In this document: positions 1 through 8,129 of the stretch, piece by piece
Position numbering within the stretch: the stretch's first letter is position 1
How the letters are laid out: each line of letters opens with the position of its first letter
DNA from: Foetidibacter luteolus
GTDB taxonomy: Bacteria > Bacteroidota > Bacteroidia > Chitinophagales > Chitinophagaceae
Reading direction: 5' to 3'
Length of the DNA: 58,679 bases
NCBI RefSeq assembly: GCF_009650435.1
Contig: NZ_VVIP01000063.1
Coordinates: 1-58,679, forward strand
The notes under the pieces: model-generated
What the model saw: only the letters and a program-made list of their open reading frames with translations
The model's database searches: none
Told to the model about the DNA's origin: nothing
Program-made: the position numbers and the translations under genes

Positions 1-133
1 AAAGGTTTCGGCGGTGAACCTGCTGGGGCACAACGGCACCCTGCAATGGAACCAAACAACTGATGGGCTTGCGGTTACCCTGCCCGAAAAACCGCCTTGT
101 GATAATGCTTATGTGCTTAAAATAGTTGGTTAA
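1..133 (+). CDS. GH29 alpha-L-fucosidase, C-terminal fragment (5' end outside window)
   Basis: The frame opening at base 2 stays open for 43 codons and ends in TAA at 131-133. The tail reads V-N-L-L-G-H-N-G-T-L, then D-G-L-A-V-T-L-P, then a final V-L-K-I. This is the usual C-terminal beta-sandwich ending of bacterial GH29 alpha-L-fucosidases, in which a G-L-x-V-x-L-P strand is followed by a strand ending in L-K-I. Such enzymes release terminal L-fucose from plant or host glycans and are normally exported. The catalytic domain lies outside the window, so the assignment rests only on this tail. The gene converges with the dehydratase at 252-1985, with a strong hairpin between them. It is probably part of the same carbohydrate locus. 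Confidence 0.6.
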   Translation, partial: KVSAVNLLGHNGTLQWNQTTDGLAVTLPEKPPCDNAYVLKIVG

Positions 134-192
134 TAAAAATCTAACGGCCCGTTGCTCCTGATATACAGTTGTTCCATGCCCGTTCCGGTATG

Positions 193-227
193 GTTAAACG
201 CAGGCCTGGGTAAAGCCTGCGTTTAAC
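193..227. terminator. Strong hairpin between convergent genes
   Basis: A perfect 13-bp stem (193-205 with 215-227) with a 9-nt loop lies between the stop of the GH29 fragment and the stop of the dehydratase. There is no long T-run on either side, so it may be a bidirectional 3'-end structure rather than a classical intrinsic terminator. Confidence 0.55.
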
Positions 228-251
228 AAACGGGTTAGCGTGTATTTTTTA

Positions 252-1985
252 TCAATGCAAATCTCTCGTTACTTTACTGCCGGAGCCTCCCCTTAAAATG
301 TCAATGTCTGCCCCAAGGTGTGCCTGCTGTACATGATCTATATAAAACTTCACATACCCGCGGTCGGCAACAGGCTCTGGTGCAACCCAGGCAAGCTTTC
401 TTCTCTCCAGCTCATCCTCGCTTACGTTAAGGTGCAGCCGCCGGGCGGCAACATCCAGTTCAATTATATCCCCGTTCTTAACTAAGGCCAGCACACCCCC
501 AACGGAAGATTCGGGAGATACGTGCAGCACTACGGTGCCACCGGCAGTTCCGCTCATCCTTCCGTCAGATATCCTTATCAGGTCTTTTACACCTTTTTTC
601 AGCAGCTTTTCCGGCAGGTCAACATTGCCCACCTCCGGCATGCCGGGGTAGCCTACCGGGCCTACGCCTTTTAAAACAATAATGCTGTTTTCATCAATTT
701 CTAAATCTTCATCATCAATGCGGGCATGGTAATCTTCCATTGTTTCAAAAACAACCGCCGGACCTTTGTGCTGCATCAGTTTATCTGTTGCGGCAGAAGG
801 CTTTATTATAGCTCCATTTTGGCAAAGGTTACCCTTCAGCACCGCTATGCCGGCGTTCTCCTGCAAAGGGGTGGCTATATCGCGTATCACGTCATTGTTA
901 TAGCATACCGGCGAGCTGTTGTTTTCACCAATCGTTTTTCCGTTTACGGTAATGGCATCATTGTGCAGCAGGTTTTGCAAAGCTTTTATAACAACGGGCA
1001 GGCCGCCGGCATAATAAAAGTCTTCCATCAAATACTCACCGGAAGGTTTCAGGTTTACCAGCAGCGGTATATTGCTGCCAATCCTGTCAAAATCTTCCAG
1101 GGTCAGGTTTACGCCAATGCGGCCGGCAATGGCCAGCAGGTGTATAATAAAATTGGTAGAACCGCCTATTGCCGAGTTAACAACAATGGCATTTTCAAAA
1201 GCCTGCCTGGTTAATATTTTTGAAAGCGTCAGGTCTTCTTTTACCATCTCAACTATTCTTCTGCCTGAAAGCTGGGCCAGCACTTTTTTGCGGGAGTCAA
1301 CGGCAGGTATAGCTGCCGCTCCCGGCAGCGTAAGCCCCAGCGCTTCCACCATGCATGCCATGGTAGATGCTGTTCCCATCGTCATGCAATGCCCCTGGCT
1401 TCGGGCGGCGCCAATTTCGGCCTCCAGTATATCGGCTTCCGTATAGTTGTCAACCAGCAGCTTCTCCTTCACCATCCAGTTAAAAGACCCACTGCCCAGG
1501 CAGCTCCCTTTAAAGCGGCCGTTTAGCATGGGCCCCCCAGGTACAATTAAGGTTGGCAGGTTAACACTGCAGGCGCCCATCAGTGTGGATGGCGTGGTTT
1601 TATCGCACCCGGTAAGCAGTATAACGCCGTCTATCGGGTTGGCCCTTATGCTTTCTTCCGTATCCATGCTGGCAAGGTTGCGGAACAGCATGGTAGTGGG
1701 CCGCATAATGGTTTCCCCCAAAGAGGTAACCGGAAACTCCAGCGGAAACCCACCGGCTTCGGCCACCCCGCGTTTTACTACTTCTGCAAATTCGCGTAAA
1801 TGGCCATTGCAGGGCGTCAGTTCACTCCAGGTATTACAAATGCCTATCACCGGCCGCCCCTGAAAGTAATCATCCGGGTATCCCTGGTTGCGCAGCCAGG
1901 AGCGGTGCACAAATCCCATCTTGTCATTCTTGCCAAACCAATCGTAACTTCTTAATTTTTTAGCTGCGGGCATAATATTGATCAT
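252..1985 (-). CDS. IlvD/Edd family sugar-acid dehydratase, L-arabonate dehydratase-like
   Basis: 577-residue member of the IlvD/Edd Fe-S dehydratase family. These enzymes remove water from a sugar acid or dihydroxy acid to give a 2-keto-3-deoxy acid. The three expected iron-sulfur cysteines are at C59 (T-P-C-N), C127 (T-G-C-D-K) and C200 (G-H-C-M). From memory, these are the same positions as in the crystallised Rhizobium L-arabinonate dehydratase. S478 in D-G-R-M-S-G lies where the catalytic serine is expected. Length and cysteine spacing fit the pentonate dehydratase branch better than the valine/isoleucine enzyme IlvD. Beside an arabinan-type locus, the likely role is L-arabonate (or D-xylonate) to 2-keto-3-deoxypentonate in the cytoplasm. 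It is divergent from the AraC gene. A second Met lies 4 codons downstream. The exact substrate is inferred. Confidence 0.85.
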   Translation of the reverse strand: MINIMPAAKKLRSYDWFGKNDKMGFVHRSWLRNQGYPDDYFQGRPVIGICNTWSELTPCNGHLREFAEVVKRGVAEAGGFPLEFPVTSLGETIMRPTTMLFRNLASMDTEESIRANPIDGVILLTGCDKTTPSTLMGACSVNLPTLIVPGGPMLNGRFKGSCLGSGSFNWMVKEKLLVDNYTEADILEAEIGAARSQGHCMTMGTASTMACMVEALGLTLPGAAAIPAVDSRKKVLAQLSGRRIVEMVKEDLTLSKILTRQAFENAIVVNSAIGGSTNFIIHLLAIAGRIGVNLTLEDFDRIGSNIPLLVNLKPSGEYLMEDFYYAGGLPVVIKALQNLLHNDAITVNGKTIGENNSSPVCYNNDVIRDIATPLQENAGIAVLKGNLCQNGAIIKPSAATDKLMQHKGPAVVFETMEDYHARIDDEDLEIDENSIIVLKGVGPVGYPGMPEVGNVDLPEKLLKKGVKDLIRISDGRMSGTAGGTVVLHVSPESSVGGVLALVKNGDIIELDVAARRLHLNVSEDELERRKLAWVAPEPVADRGYVKFYIDHVQQAHLGADIDILRGGSGSKVTRDLH

Positions 1986-2078
1986 TTAAAGGGTAATTCA
2001 CTTAACGGCACAGCAGGTATCGCCATACAAAAAATCCGCTCCTTTTTTATCGTCACTCTCTCTTTCTGATATTTTTTG

Positions 2079-2226
2079 GGGCTTTGTACAGTTGTTCGCC
2101 GGTTTAGCTGTGGTCCCGGCTTTCCGCTGCAAGTCCTCGCCACTCGTACCTCGTGGCTGCGGGCTTTCCGCTCCAATCCGGCAGCCCGTCACCGGTACCA
2201 ATTCTTCCCGGCAGGCATCCTGCACA
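2079..2226 (-). repeat. Dispersed intergenic repeat, family A, copy 1
   Basis: About 150 bp. Read on the minus strand it matches the copies at 7932-8087 and 48187-48307. Shared blocks are a G-rich start with CTGCCGGATTG, a block like AGCGGAAAGCCCG, then TTGCAGCGGAAAGCCGGGAC and a terminal AGCCCC. The short ORFs across it differ between copies and are not conserved, so it is read as non-coding. It fills much of the 1986-2403 gap between the divergent dehydratase and AraC genes. The rest of that gap (about 2260-2403) is AT-rich and should hold the AraC promoter. Confidence 0.7.
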
Positions 2227-2403
2227 TCATTGCGCATCCCGGTACATATTTAACCAGAGTTAACGTGCCTTAAAGCTTTTTCTCATGTATTGGTGGGGCA
2301 AAGTATGGTGTACCGGCTTTAAAATCTTCCAATAAACAACAGTGTTGTTTTTTATACTTTTTAAATCCATGAAATCCATTTCTTTACAGCATATTACAAA
2401 CGT

Positions 2404-3291
2404 ATGAACCAATTTTTGCTTGTCCGGGGCCGCTCCCACGAACTGCTGCAGTTTCCTCACATCGTGGAAATTGGTTTAAAAAAGAATGCCTCTATCCAAT
2501 TCGGCTCGCTGCCGGTATCCGTTAGCCAGTGTATCCGGCTTTACTTTATTATTGATGGCAGGTTTGAGTGGGAGGTAGCAGGCAGGCCCTGTACGGCCTA
2601 CCCGTCAGACCTGCTGTACGTGTTGCCCGGGCAAACTTTTGGCGGGGCAAACGGTTACCTGGATATCGGCTCCCTGGCCTGGATATTTATCGAAGATGCC
2701 AATGGCGATGCCCGCCGCTGGAAACCGGGCAACTGGAGTTCGCTTTCAGAGATAGAAAAACAAACCATCGGCAATATTTTAATGATGAACCCCTTTGGCC
2801 ATTTGTGCCGCGTTGCCGATACCGGCAGGATATTTACCCAACTGCATACCGAACTTGTTACCCAGGAAATAGGGTACCGGGCAAGGGTAAACCAGCTTAC
2901 CGATGAGTTGCTCATTACCGCTACCCGCCAGGTAACCCGGCAAAACGTTGCCGGCAGGGACTTTCCTAAAATTTTCCTGCAGTTGGAACAGAAGCTGCGC
3001 CAGAACCTTTCTCACCAGTGGACGGTGGAAGAGATGGCTGCCAGCGTTGGTATGGGAACAACGCTGTTCAACGAAAGGGTGAAAAATTTCTCCGGCTTTT
3101 CCCCGCTTAACTACCTTATCAATATCAGGATAACAGAAGCCATCAGGCTGCTTAAAAAGCCCGGGATAAATGTTACGGATATTGCGCTGGATACAGGCTT
3201 TTATTCATCACAGCATTTTTCTACTACCTTCAAAAAATTGACCGGTTATACCCCGAGCCAATTCAGGAAAAAAAATTCGGAAGACATTTAA
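2404..3291 (+). CDS. AraC/XylS family transcriptional regulator
   Basis: 295 residues. The N-terminal half (about 1-180) is a cupin-like sensing domain with an aromatic, proline-containing R-P-C-T-A-Y-P segment. The C-terminal about 100 residues carry two helix-turn-helix units. The first is around W-T-V-E-E-M-A-A-S-V-G-M. The second is around V-T-D-I-A-L-D-T-G-F-Y-S-S-Q-H-F, followed by the family signature F-K-K-L-T-G-Y-T-P-S-Q-F-R. Members usually bind a sugar or sugar derivative and activate nearby catabolic genes. It lies 9 bp upstream of the sugar kinase, so the two are probably co-transcribed, and it is divergent from the dehydratase. It is the obvious local regulator for arabinose or sugar-acid genes. 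No hybrid two-component regulator of the kind usual in Bacteroides PULs is present here. The ligand is unknown. Confidence 0.9.
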   Translation: MNQFLLVRGRSHELLQFPHIVEIGLKKNASIQFGSLPVSVSQCIRLYFIIDGRFEWEVAGRPCTAYPSDLLYVLPGQTFGGANGYLDIGSLAWIFIEDANGDARRWKPGNWSSLSEIEKQTIGNILMMNPFGHLCRVADTGRIFTQLHTELVTQEIGYRARVNQLTDELLITATRQVTRQNVAGRDFPKIFLQLEQKLRQNLSHQWTVEEMAASVGMGTTLFNERVKNFSGFSPLNYLINIRITEAIRLLKKPGINVTDIALDTGFYSSQHFSTTFKKLTGYTPSQFRKKNSEDI

Positions 3292-3300
3292 ATACACGTT

Positions 3301-4809
3301 ATGGAATGTATTATCAGTATTGAATTAGGTACCAATGCAGTCAGGGTGTATGCATTCAATATGGAGGGTGGGTTAATCGGCAGCAGCAAAGGGTCTTACC
3401 CCACTTTTCATCCTGTGCCGGACTTTAGCGAGCAGGACCCGGAACAGATTTTTATTACCATGCTGTACGTGCTGAAGAATTTTTTATCAGAAAAAATATA
3501 CCCTTCCGGTTACCATGTACTTTCTATCTGTTTCAGTGCATCCATGCACAGTCTGGTGTTAACGGATAAAAAGGGGGCGCCCCTGTACAATGCCGTTACC
3601 TGGGGGGATAACAGGGGCAAAAAAGAAGCCCGTACACTCAAAGAAACACCCGTTGGCAAAGAAATGTATGAAGCCACGGGAACGCCTATCCATCCCATGT
3701 CACCGCTCGTTAAAATAGCCTGGTTCCGAAACAATGAACAGGAGGTGTTTAAGCAAACAACCAAGTTTTTATCCATCAAAAGTTATATCATACAGCAGCT
3801 TAGCGGCGCTTACATTATTGATTACAGCCTTGCATCCGCTACAGGCCTGCTCAACATACATTCCAGGGAATGGGATGCCGCGGCGCTTGATTTTGCGGGT
3901 ATATCCGGCAAACAGTTGCCGGCGCTTGTACCTATTGCAAATGCTGATTGTAAGCTGCGCAAGCAATACCAGGTTTCCCTGGGGCTTGGGCCCGATACAA
4001 AAATCATAGCCGGTTCAAGCGACGGTTGTTTTGCAACATTGGGCGCCGGGATAATGAATGGCAACGCGGCAACGGTAACCATTGAGGACAGCGGGGCCAT
4101 GCGGGTGATTGGAAAAGAGATATTGAAGGACAAAGGGGGAAAGCTGTTTAACTATATCCTTGACCAGGATTACTATGTTTCCGGCGGGCCTACCAATAAT
4201 GGCGGCGTTATTTTTGACTGGTTTGCTTCACAGTTTGGCGAACACAGGGCCGGCTTTGACCCGGAAGCTGCAACTGCGGATTTATTGATGCAGGCATCCC
4301 AGGTATTGGCAGGCGCTGATGGCCTGGTGTTTCTGCCCTACCTTTTGGGAGAGCGGGCGCCTATATGGAATGCCAATGCCAGGGGCGTTTTTTTTGGCCT
4401 AAATATCAACCACGAAAGAAAACACCTGGTAAGGGCGGTACTGGAGGGCATTTTGTATGAGATGTACAGCATCGGTAAAATGCTGCTAAAACACAGGAAC
4501 ATAAAAAACATCTCGGTAAATGGCAGTTTTGGCACCATCCCCCTGGTAACACAAATGCTGGCAGACATGTTTAACAAGCCTGTAAGCGCTTCCCCAAATG
4601 TCAGCAGCGTTAGTATGGGGGCGTACCTGTTAAGCGCCACCAGTTTCGGCAAATTCAGCAGCCTGGAAAACGCTGCCAAATCCGTAACGCTGCCGGCACC
4701 TGTTATACCGGACAAAGCCAGTCATGATACATACAGCCGCCATTATCCTTTGTTTGAAAGGCTTACCGTTAAACTTGGCGATGAATTTGAGCTGCTTGCC
4801 CAACTGTAG
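3301..4809 (+). CDS. FGGY-family carbohydrate kinase (gluconokinase/xylulokinase-like)
   Basis: 502 residues, the normal length for FGGY kinases. The N-terminal ATPase lobe starts with I-S-I-E-L-G-T-N. It has S-M-H-S-L, the T-W-G-D-N-R substrate-loop motif, and T-G-T-P-I-H-P-M-S-P-L, which resembles Bacillus-type gluconokinases. The C-terminal lobe has the nucleotide-binding A-G-S-S-D-G and L-P-Y-L-L-G-E-R-A-P motifs and N-G-S-F-G near the end. The enzyme would phosphorylate a sugar, ketose or sugar acid with ATP in the cytoplasm. The S-M-H-S and H-P-M-S motifs favour a gluconate-kinase-like subgroup, but in this locus a pentulose or pentonate substrate is equally possible. It follows the AraC gene by 9 bp. 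The GH3 gene follows after about 200 bp. Confidence 0.85.
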   Translation: MECIISIELGTNAVRVYAFNMEGGLIGSSKGSYPTFHPVPDFSEQDPEQIFITMLYVLKNFLSEKIYPSGYHVLSICFSASMHSLVLTDKKGAPLYNAVTWGDNRGKKEARTLKETPVGKEMYEATGTPIHPMSPLVKIAWFRNNEQEVFKQTTKFLSIKSYIIQQLSGAYIIDYSLASATGLLNIHSREWDAAALDFAGISGKQLPALVPIANADCKLRKQYQVSLGLGPDTKIIAGSSDGCFATLGAGIMNGNAATVTIEDSGAMRVIGKEILKDKGGKLFNYILDQDYYVSGGPTNNGGVIFDWFASQFGEHRAGFDPEAATADLLMQASQVLAGADGLVFLPYLLGERAPIWNANARGVFFGLNINHERKHLVRAVLEGILYEMYSIGKMLLKHRNIKNISVNGSFGTIPLVTQMLADMFNKPVSASPNVSSVSMGAYLLSATSFGKFSSLENAAKSVTLPAPVIPDKASHDTYSRHYPLFERLTVKLGDEFELLAQL

Positions 4810-5017
4810 CTTGCAAAAATCAACGGCGTTGAATTTTATACTTTTCAGCGGCTGAAATGCTATTTCTTTACAGCAGTTACCGGCTTGCCATTAAATGGTA
4901 GTTTGCAAAAAACGCTCACATGGCCCGTTACAAACAGCACAACAAATAAAATCCTTTGCTATGCCTTATCTGCCGGGATTCATGCACTTCAAAATAATTG
5001 TCAGATTGACATTAAAT

Positions 5018-7648
5018 ATGCCTGCTAAAACATGTCTTGCCGCCCTGCTGCTCTTGTCAGCAACATTTATTGCCGGGGCGCAGGATTACAAGGCTTTGCC
5101 AATGTGGGATGAGAAGCTTTTTTTTGATGAGCGAGTTAATGACCTTGTAGCCAGGCTTACCCTGGAGGAAAAGGTAGCGCAAATGCTTAATTCAGCCCCG
5201 GCCGTTGCACGCTTAGGAATACCGGCTTATGACTGGTGGAACGAGACGCTCCATGGCGTAGCAAGAACGCCGTATCATGTAACTTCTTACCCCCAGGCTA
5301 TTGCAATGGCCGCAACCTGGGATACCGCTGCCTTGTTCACCATGGCGGATTATTCTGCAACCGAAGGCAGGGCGGTGTACAACAAAGCAATGGCTGCCGG
5401 CCGCAACAATGAGCGTTACATGGGGCTTACTTACTGGACACCTAATATCAACATTTTCAGGGACCCCCGTTGGGGCAGGGGACAGGAGACCTATGGCGAA
5501 GACCCCTTTCTTACTTCCCAGTTGGCGGCAGCTTTTGTCCGCGGCCTGCAGGGCAACCACCCAAAATATCTAAAAGCCGCGGCCTGCGCCAAGCACTTTG
5601 CCGTACACAGCGGGCCGGAACCTTCCAGGCATGCCGACAACTTTAACCCATCATCGTATGACCTGTGGGATACTTACCTGCCCGCCTTTAAGAAATTGAT
5701 TGTAAACGCTGGTGTGGCAGGCGTGATGTGTGCCTACAATGCCGTTAACGGGCAACCTTGCTGTGCCAATGACCAGCTTATGAACGATATACTGCGCAGG
5801 CAGTTTCAGTTTAAAGGATATGTAACAAGCGATTGCTGGGCAATTGATGATTTTTTTAAGTACCATAAAACGCACAAGGATGCAACTGCCTCCGCCGTTG
5901 ATGCAGTGATGCACGGAACAGATATAGAATGTGGTACTTCGGTGTATTACACGCTGGTGGATGCGGTTAAAAAAGGGCTTATTACCGCACAGCAACTGGA
6001 TGTTTCGGTTAAGCGGCTCTTTATGGTACGTTACCGGTTGGGATTGTTCGATTCTCCATCCCGGGTACCATATGCACAAACGCCTGACTCCGCCCTCGAA
6101 TCGCCACCACATGCGGAACATGCTTTACAAATGGCCAGAAAGTCAATTGTTCTGCTGAAAAATGAAAATAACACTTTACCGCTTCCCAGGAATATCCGTA
6201 AGCTGGCTGTTATTGGCCCGAATGCGGACAATAAAATAGCGGTGCTGGGCAATTACAACGGCTCCCCTTCAAAGGTTGTAAGCCTGCTGGATGGCCTCAG
6301 GCAAAAGCTGGGGAACAATACCGGACTCTTTTATGAAAAAGCCATCAATTTTACCAACGATACCCTGCTAGCTTACCAGGATATCAGCAGTAGCTTTTCT
6401 TTCAACGGGCTGCCAGGGGTACAGGCGGAATACTATAACAACGCTAAGCTTCAGGGCAGTGCCGTGGTAACCTTAACGGAAAAAGACATCAACCATTACT
6501 GGCCGGAAGGCCAGGCCCCCGCCCCCGGTGTGGGAACCGGCCATTTTTCAGCCCGCTACACCACTTTTTTTAAACCCGTTCCGGCAGCCGGCAGCTTCAA
6601 TTTTGAAGTGGAAGGCGATGACGGTTACAGGGTGTACGTTAACGATTCCCTTATTATTGACGCATGGCTGCGCAACAGGTGGGGGGCCAGGCAGTTCAGG
6701 CTGGATAGCCGGCCGGACAGCACTTACAAAATAGTGGTAGAGTTTTACCAAACAGAAGGCAATGCCGGTATAAGGCTACAGGCAGGAGAACCCGTGCGGA
6801 CTGACTTTGAAGCGCTTGCCGCCAGGTTAAAAGATGCAGACGCTATTATTTTCGCCGGCGGCATCTCGCCTCAGTTGGAAGGGGAAGAAATGCCGGTGCA
6901 GGTACCCGGGTTTAACGGTGGCGACCGCACTACTATCATGCTGCCTGAAGTGCAGACAAGGCTGATGAAGGCATTGGTTAAAACAGGTAAACCTGTAGTG
7001 TTTGTTATGATGACAGGCAGCGCCATAGCCATACCTTTTGAGCAGGAAAATATTCCAGCCATTGTTAACGCATGGTATGCCGGCCAAAGTGCCGGTACTG
7101 CGATTGCCGATGTGATCTTTGGCGATTACAACCCCTCCGGCAGGCTTCCTGTTACGTTTTATGCCTCTGATAACGACCTGCCCGGTTTTAGTGATTATTC
7201 CATGAAAGGGAGGACTTACAGGTACTTTAAAGGCGAGGCTTTATACCCCTTCGGGTATGGGCTTTCTTACACCACTTTTCAATATTCAGGTCTCAATATC
7301 TCCCCCGTGCCGGCACAGGCGAAAAGCATCCGGGTAAGTTGTACGGTTAAGAACACAGGAAATAAAGATGGCGAAGAGGTTGTGCAGCTTTACCTGCAGC
7401 ATTCCCCCGGTTTTCCGTTGGCGCCCCTAAAGGCCCTGAAGGGCTTTGCAAGGGTAAACCTGAAAGCCGGCCAGGCAGGTGAGGTGTCTTTTACGCTCAC
7501 GGCAGACGATCTTAGCCTGTTGGATGATGCGGGAAAAGCTTTTTTACCCGTGGGTAAAGAGGTTGCCATAAGCGTGGGCGGCGGCCAGCCAGGGTTGAAA
7601 ATTAAAACTGCCGGAAATGTTGTTACGGCCAGGTATACAATAAAGTGA
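5018..7648 (+). CDS. GH3 glycosidase with PA14 insert (beta-xylosidase/beta-glucosidase)
   Basis: 876 residues from the Met at 5018, which gives a clean signal peptide ending at A-G-A-Q. Upstream in-frame Mets at 4895 and 4982 would add 41 or 12 residues and are less convincing. The (beta/alpha)8 domain contains R-W-G-R-G-Q-E-T-Y-G-E-D-P, K-H-F-A, and the nucleophile motif T-S-D-C-W with D272. A PA14 domain at about 463-588 (E-G-D-D-G-Y-R-V-Y-V) is inserted in the second alpha/beta domain. A fibronectin III-like domain ends the protein at about 760-870. The N-terminal pattern (Y-D-W-W-N-E, H-G-V-A-R-T, then S-S-Y-D-L-W-D-T-Y-L-P-A-F) is the subgroup often annotated as beta-xylosidase. It probably removes xylose or glucose from the non-reducing ends of oligosaccharides in the periplasm. 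Confidence 0.9.
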   Translation: MPAKTCLAALLLLSATFIAGAQDYKALPMWDEKLFFDERVNDLVARLTLEEKVAQMLNSAPAVARLGIPAYDWWNETLHGVARTPYHVTSYPQAIAMAATWDTAALFTMADYSATEGRAVYNKAMAAGRNNERYMGLTYWTPNINIFRDPRWGRGQETYGEDPFLTSQLAAAFVRGLQGNHPKYLKAAACAKHFAVHSGPEPSRHADNFNPSSYDLWDTYLPAFKKLIVNAGVAGVMCAYNAVNGQPCCANDQLMNDILRRQFQFKGYVTSDCWAIDDFFKYHKTHKDATASAVDAVMHGTDIECGTSVYYTLVDAVKKGLITAQQLDVSVKRLFMVRYRLGLFDSPSRVPYAQTPDSALESPPHAEHALQMARKSIVLLKNENNTLPLPRNIRKLAVIGPNADNKIAVLGNYNGSPSKVVSLLDGLRQKLGNNTGLFYEKAINFTNDTLLAYQDISSSFSFNGLPGVQAEYYNNAKLQGSAVVTLTEKDINHYWPEGQAPAPGVGTGHFSARYTTFFKPVPAAGSFNFEVEGDDGYRVYVNDSLIIDAWLRNRWGARQFRLDSRPDSTYKIVVEFYQTEGNAGIRLQAGEPVRTDFEALAARLKDADAIIFAGGISPQLEGEEMPVQVPGFNGGDRTTIMLPEVQTRLMKALVKTGKPVVFVMMTGSAIAIPFEQENIPAIVNAWYAGQSAGTAIADVIFGDYNPSGRLPVTFYASDNDLPGFSDYSMKGRTYRYFKGEALYPFGYGLSYTTFQYSGLNISPVPAQAKSIRVSCTVKNTGNKDGEEVVQLYLQHSPGFPLAPLKALKGFARVNLKAGQAGEVSFTLTADDLSLLDDAGKAFLPVGKEVAISVGGGQPGLKIKTAGNVVTARYTIK

Positions 7649-7687
7649 ATAATGAGTAACCAGGGGTTAGGTACTGGCTATTTATAT

Positions 7688-7913
7688 GCGGCAGCGCAAT
7701 GTCATTAAGTTAAGCCCCATCGGGGCTTCCTGTTTGTAGAAACAAGATCATTTTAGATGAACGGATGCCACGTAGTGGCTACCCAATCGTCGCTTAAGGG
7801 TAGCCGCTATGCGGCATAATTCCCTTGTTGTATGCTATTTCTACAAACATGTAGCACCTACGGCGCAAAGAACAATGTCTTTCTTCTTCACTTAATGACA
7901 TTGTGCGGCAGCG
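7688..7913. repeat. REP/MITE-like array of 13-nt hairpins with inverted ends
   Basis: The ends form an inverted repeat (7694-7710 against 7890-7906, 16 of 17 matching). An inner pair reads TTTGTAGAAA at 7732 and TTTCTACAAA at 7838. Between and beside these are short hairpins with 5-bp stems and 3-nt loops: GCCCCATCGGGGC (7714), GCCACGTAGTGGC (7767), GCCGCTATGCGGC (7803), and a fourth, imperfect one (GCACCTACGGCGC) near 7854. The stems are GC-rich with different sequences but the same geometry. It lies in the GH3-GH43 gap and has no ORF. From memory, similar hairpin plus TTTCTACAAAC elements are common in Bacteroidota genomes. Confidence 0.75.
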
Positions 7914-7931
7914 GTAAGCTGAAGGGAAGTA

Positions 7932-8087
7932 CAGGATGCCCTGCCGGGAAGAATTGGTACTGCCCCCGGGCTGCCGGATTGAAGTGGAAACCCCGCTGAG
8001 GCTATTGCGGCGCGGCATTGTGGCGGAGTTGCAACGGAAAGCCGGAACTGCAGTTGCCTTAAGCACCAGCAGTAGAAAGCCCCAAAT
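7932..8087 (+). repeat. Dispersed intergenic repeat, family A, copy 2
   Basis: Matches the reverse complement of 2079-2226 from its first bases (CAGGATGCC, then GCCGGGAAGAATTGGTAC) to the terminal AGCCCC. It also matches 48187-48307 over the second two thirds. It sits about 40 bp upstream of the GH43 start, so it is probably transcribed or overlaps that promoter region. No conserved reading frame. Confidence 0.7.
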
Positions 8088-8129
8088 TCTTTGCTGTAAG
8101 AGCAGTTCATTTATTAAGAAACCTTAGTT

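Noticed and set aside
726..1863. Three overlapping rightward ORFs across the dehydratase gene
   Set aside because: Antisense shadows of a well-conserved coding frame; no start-site or domain support.
4895..5017. N-terminal extension of the GH3
   Set aside because: The Met at 5018 begins a clean signal peptide; the extension is not homologous in character.
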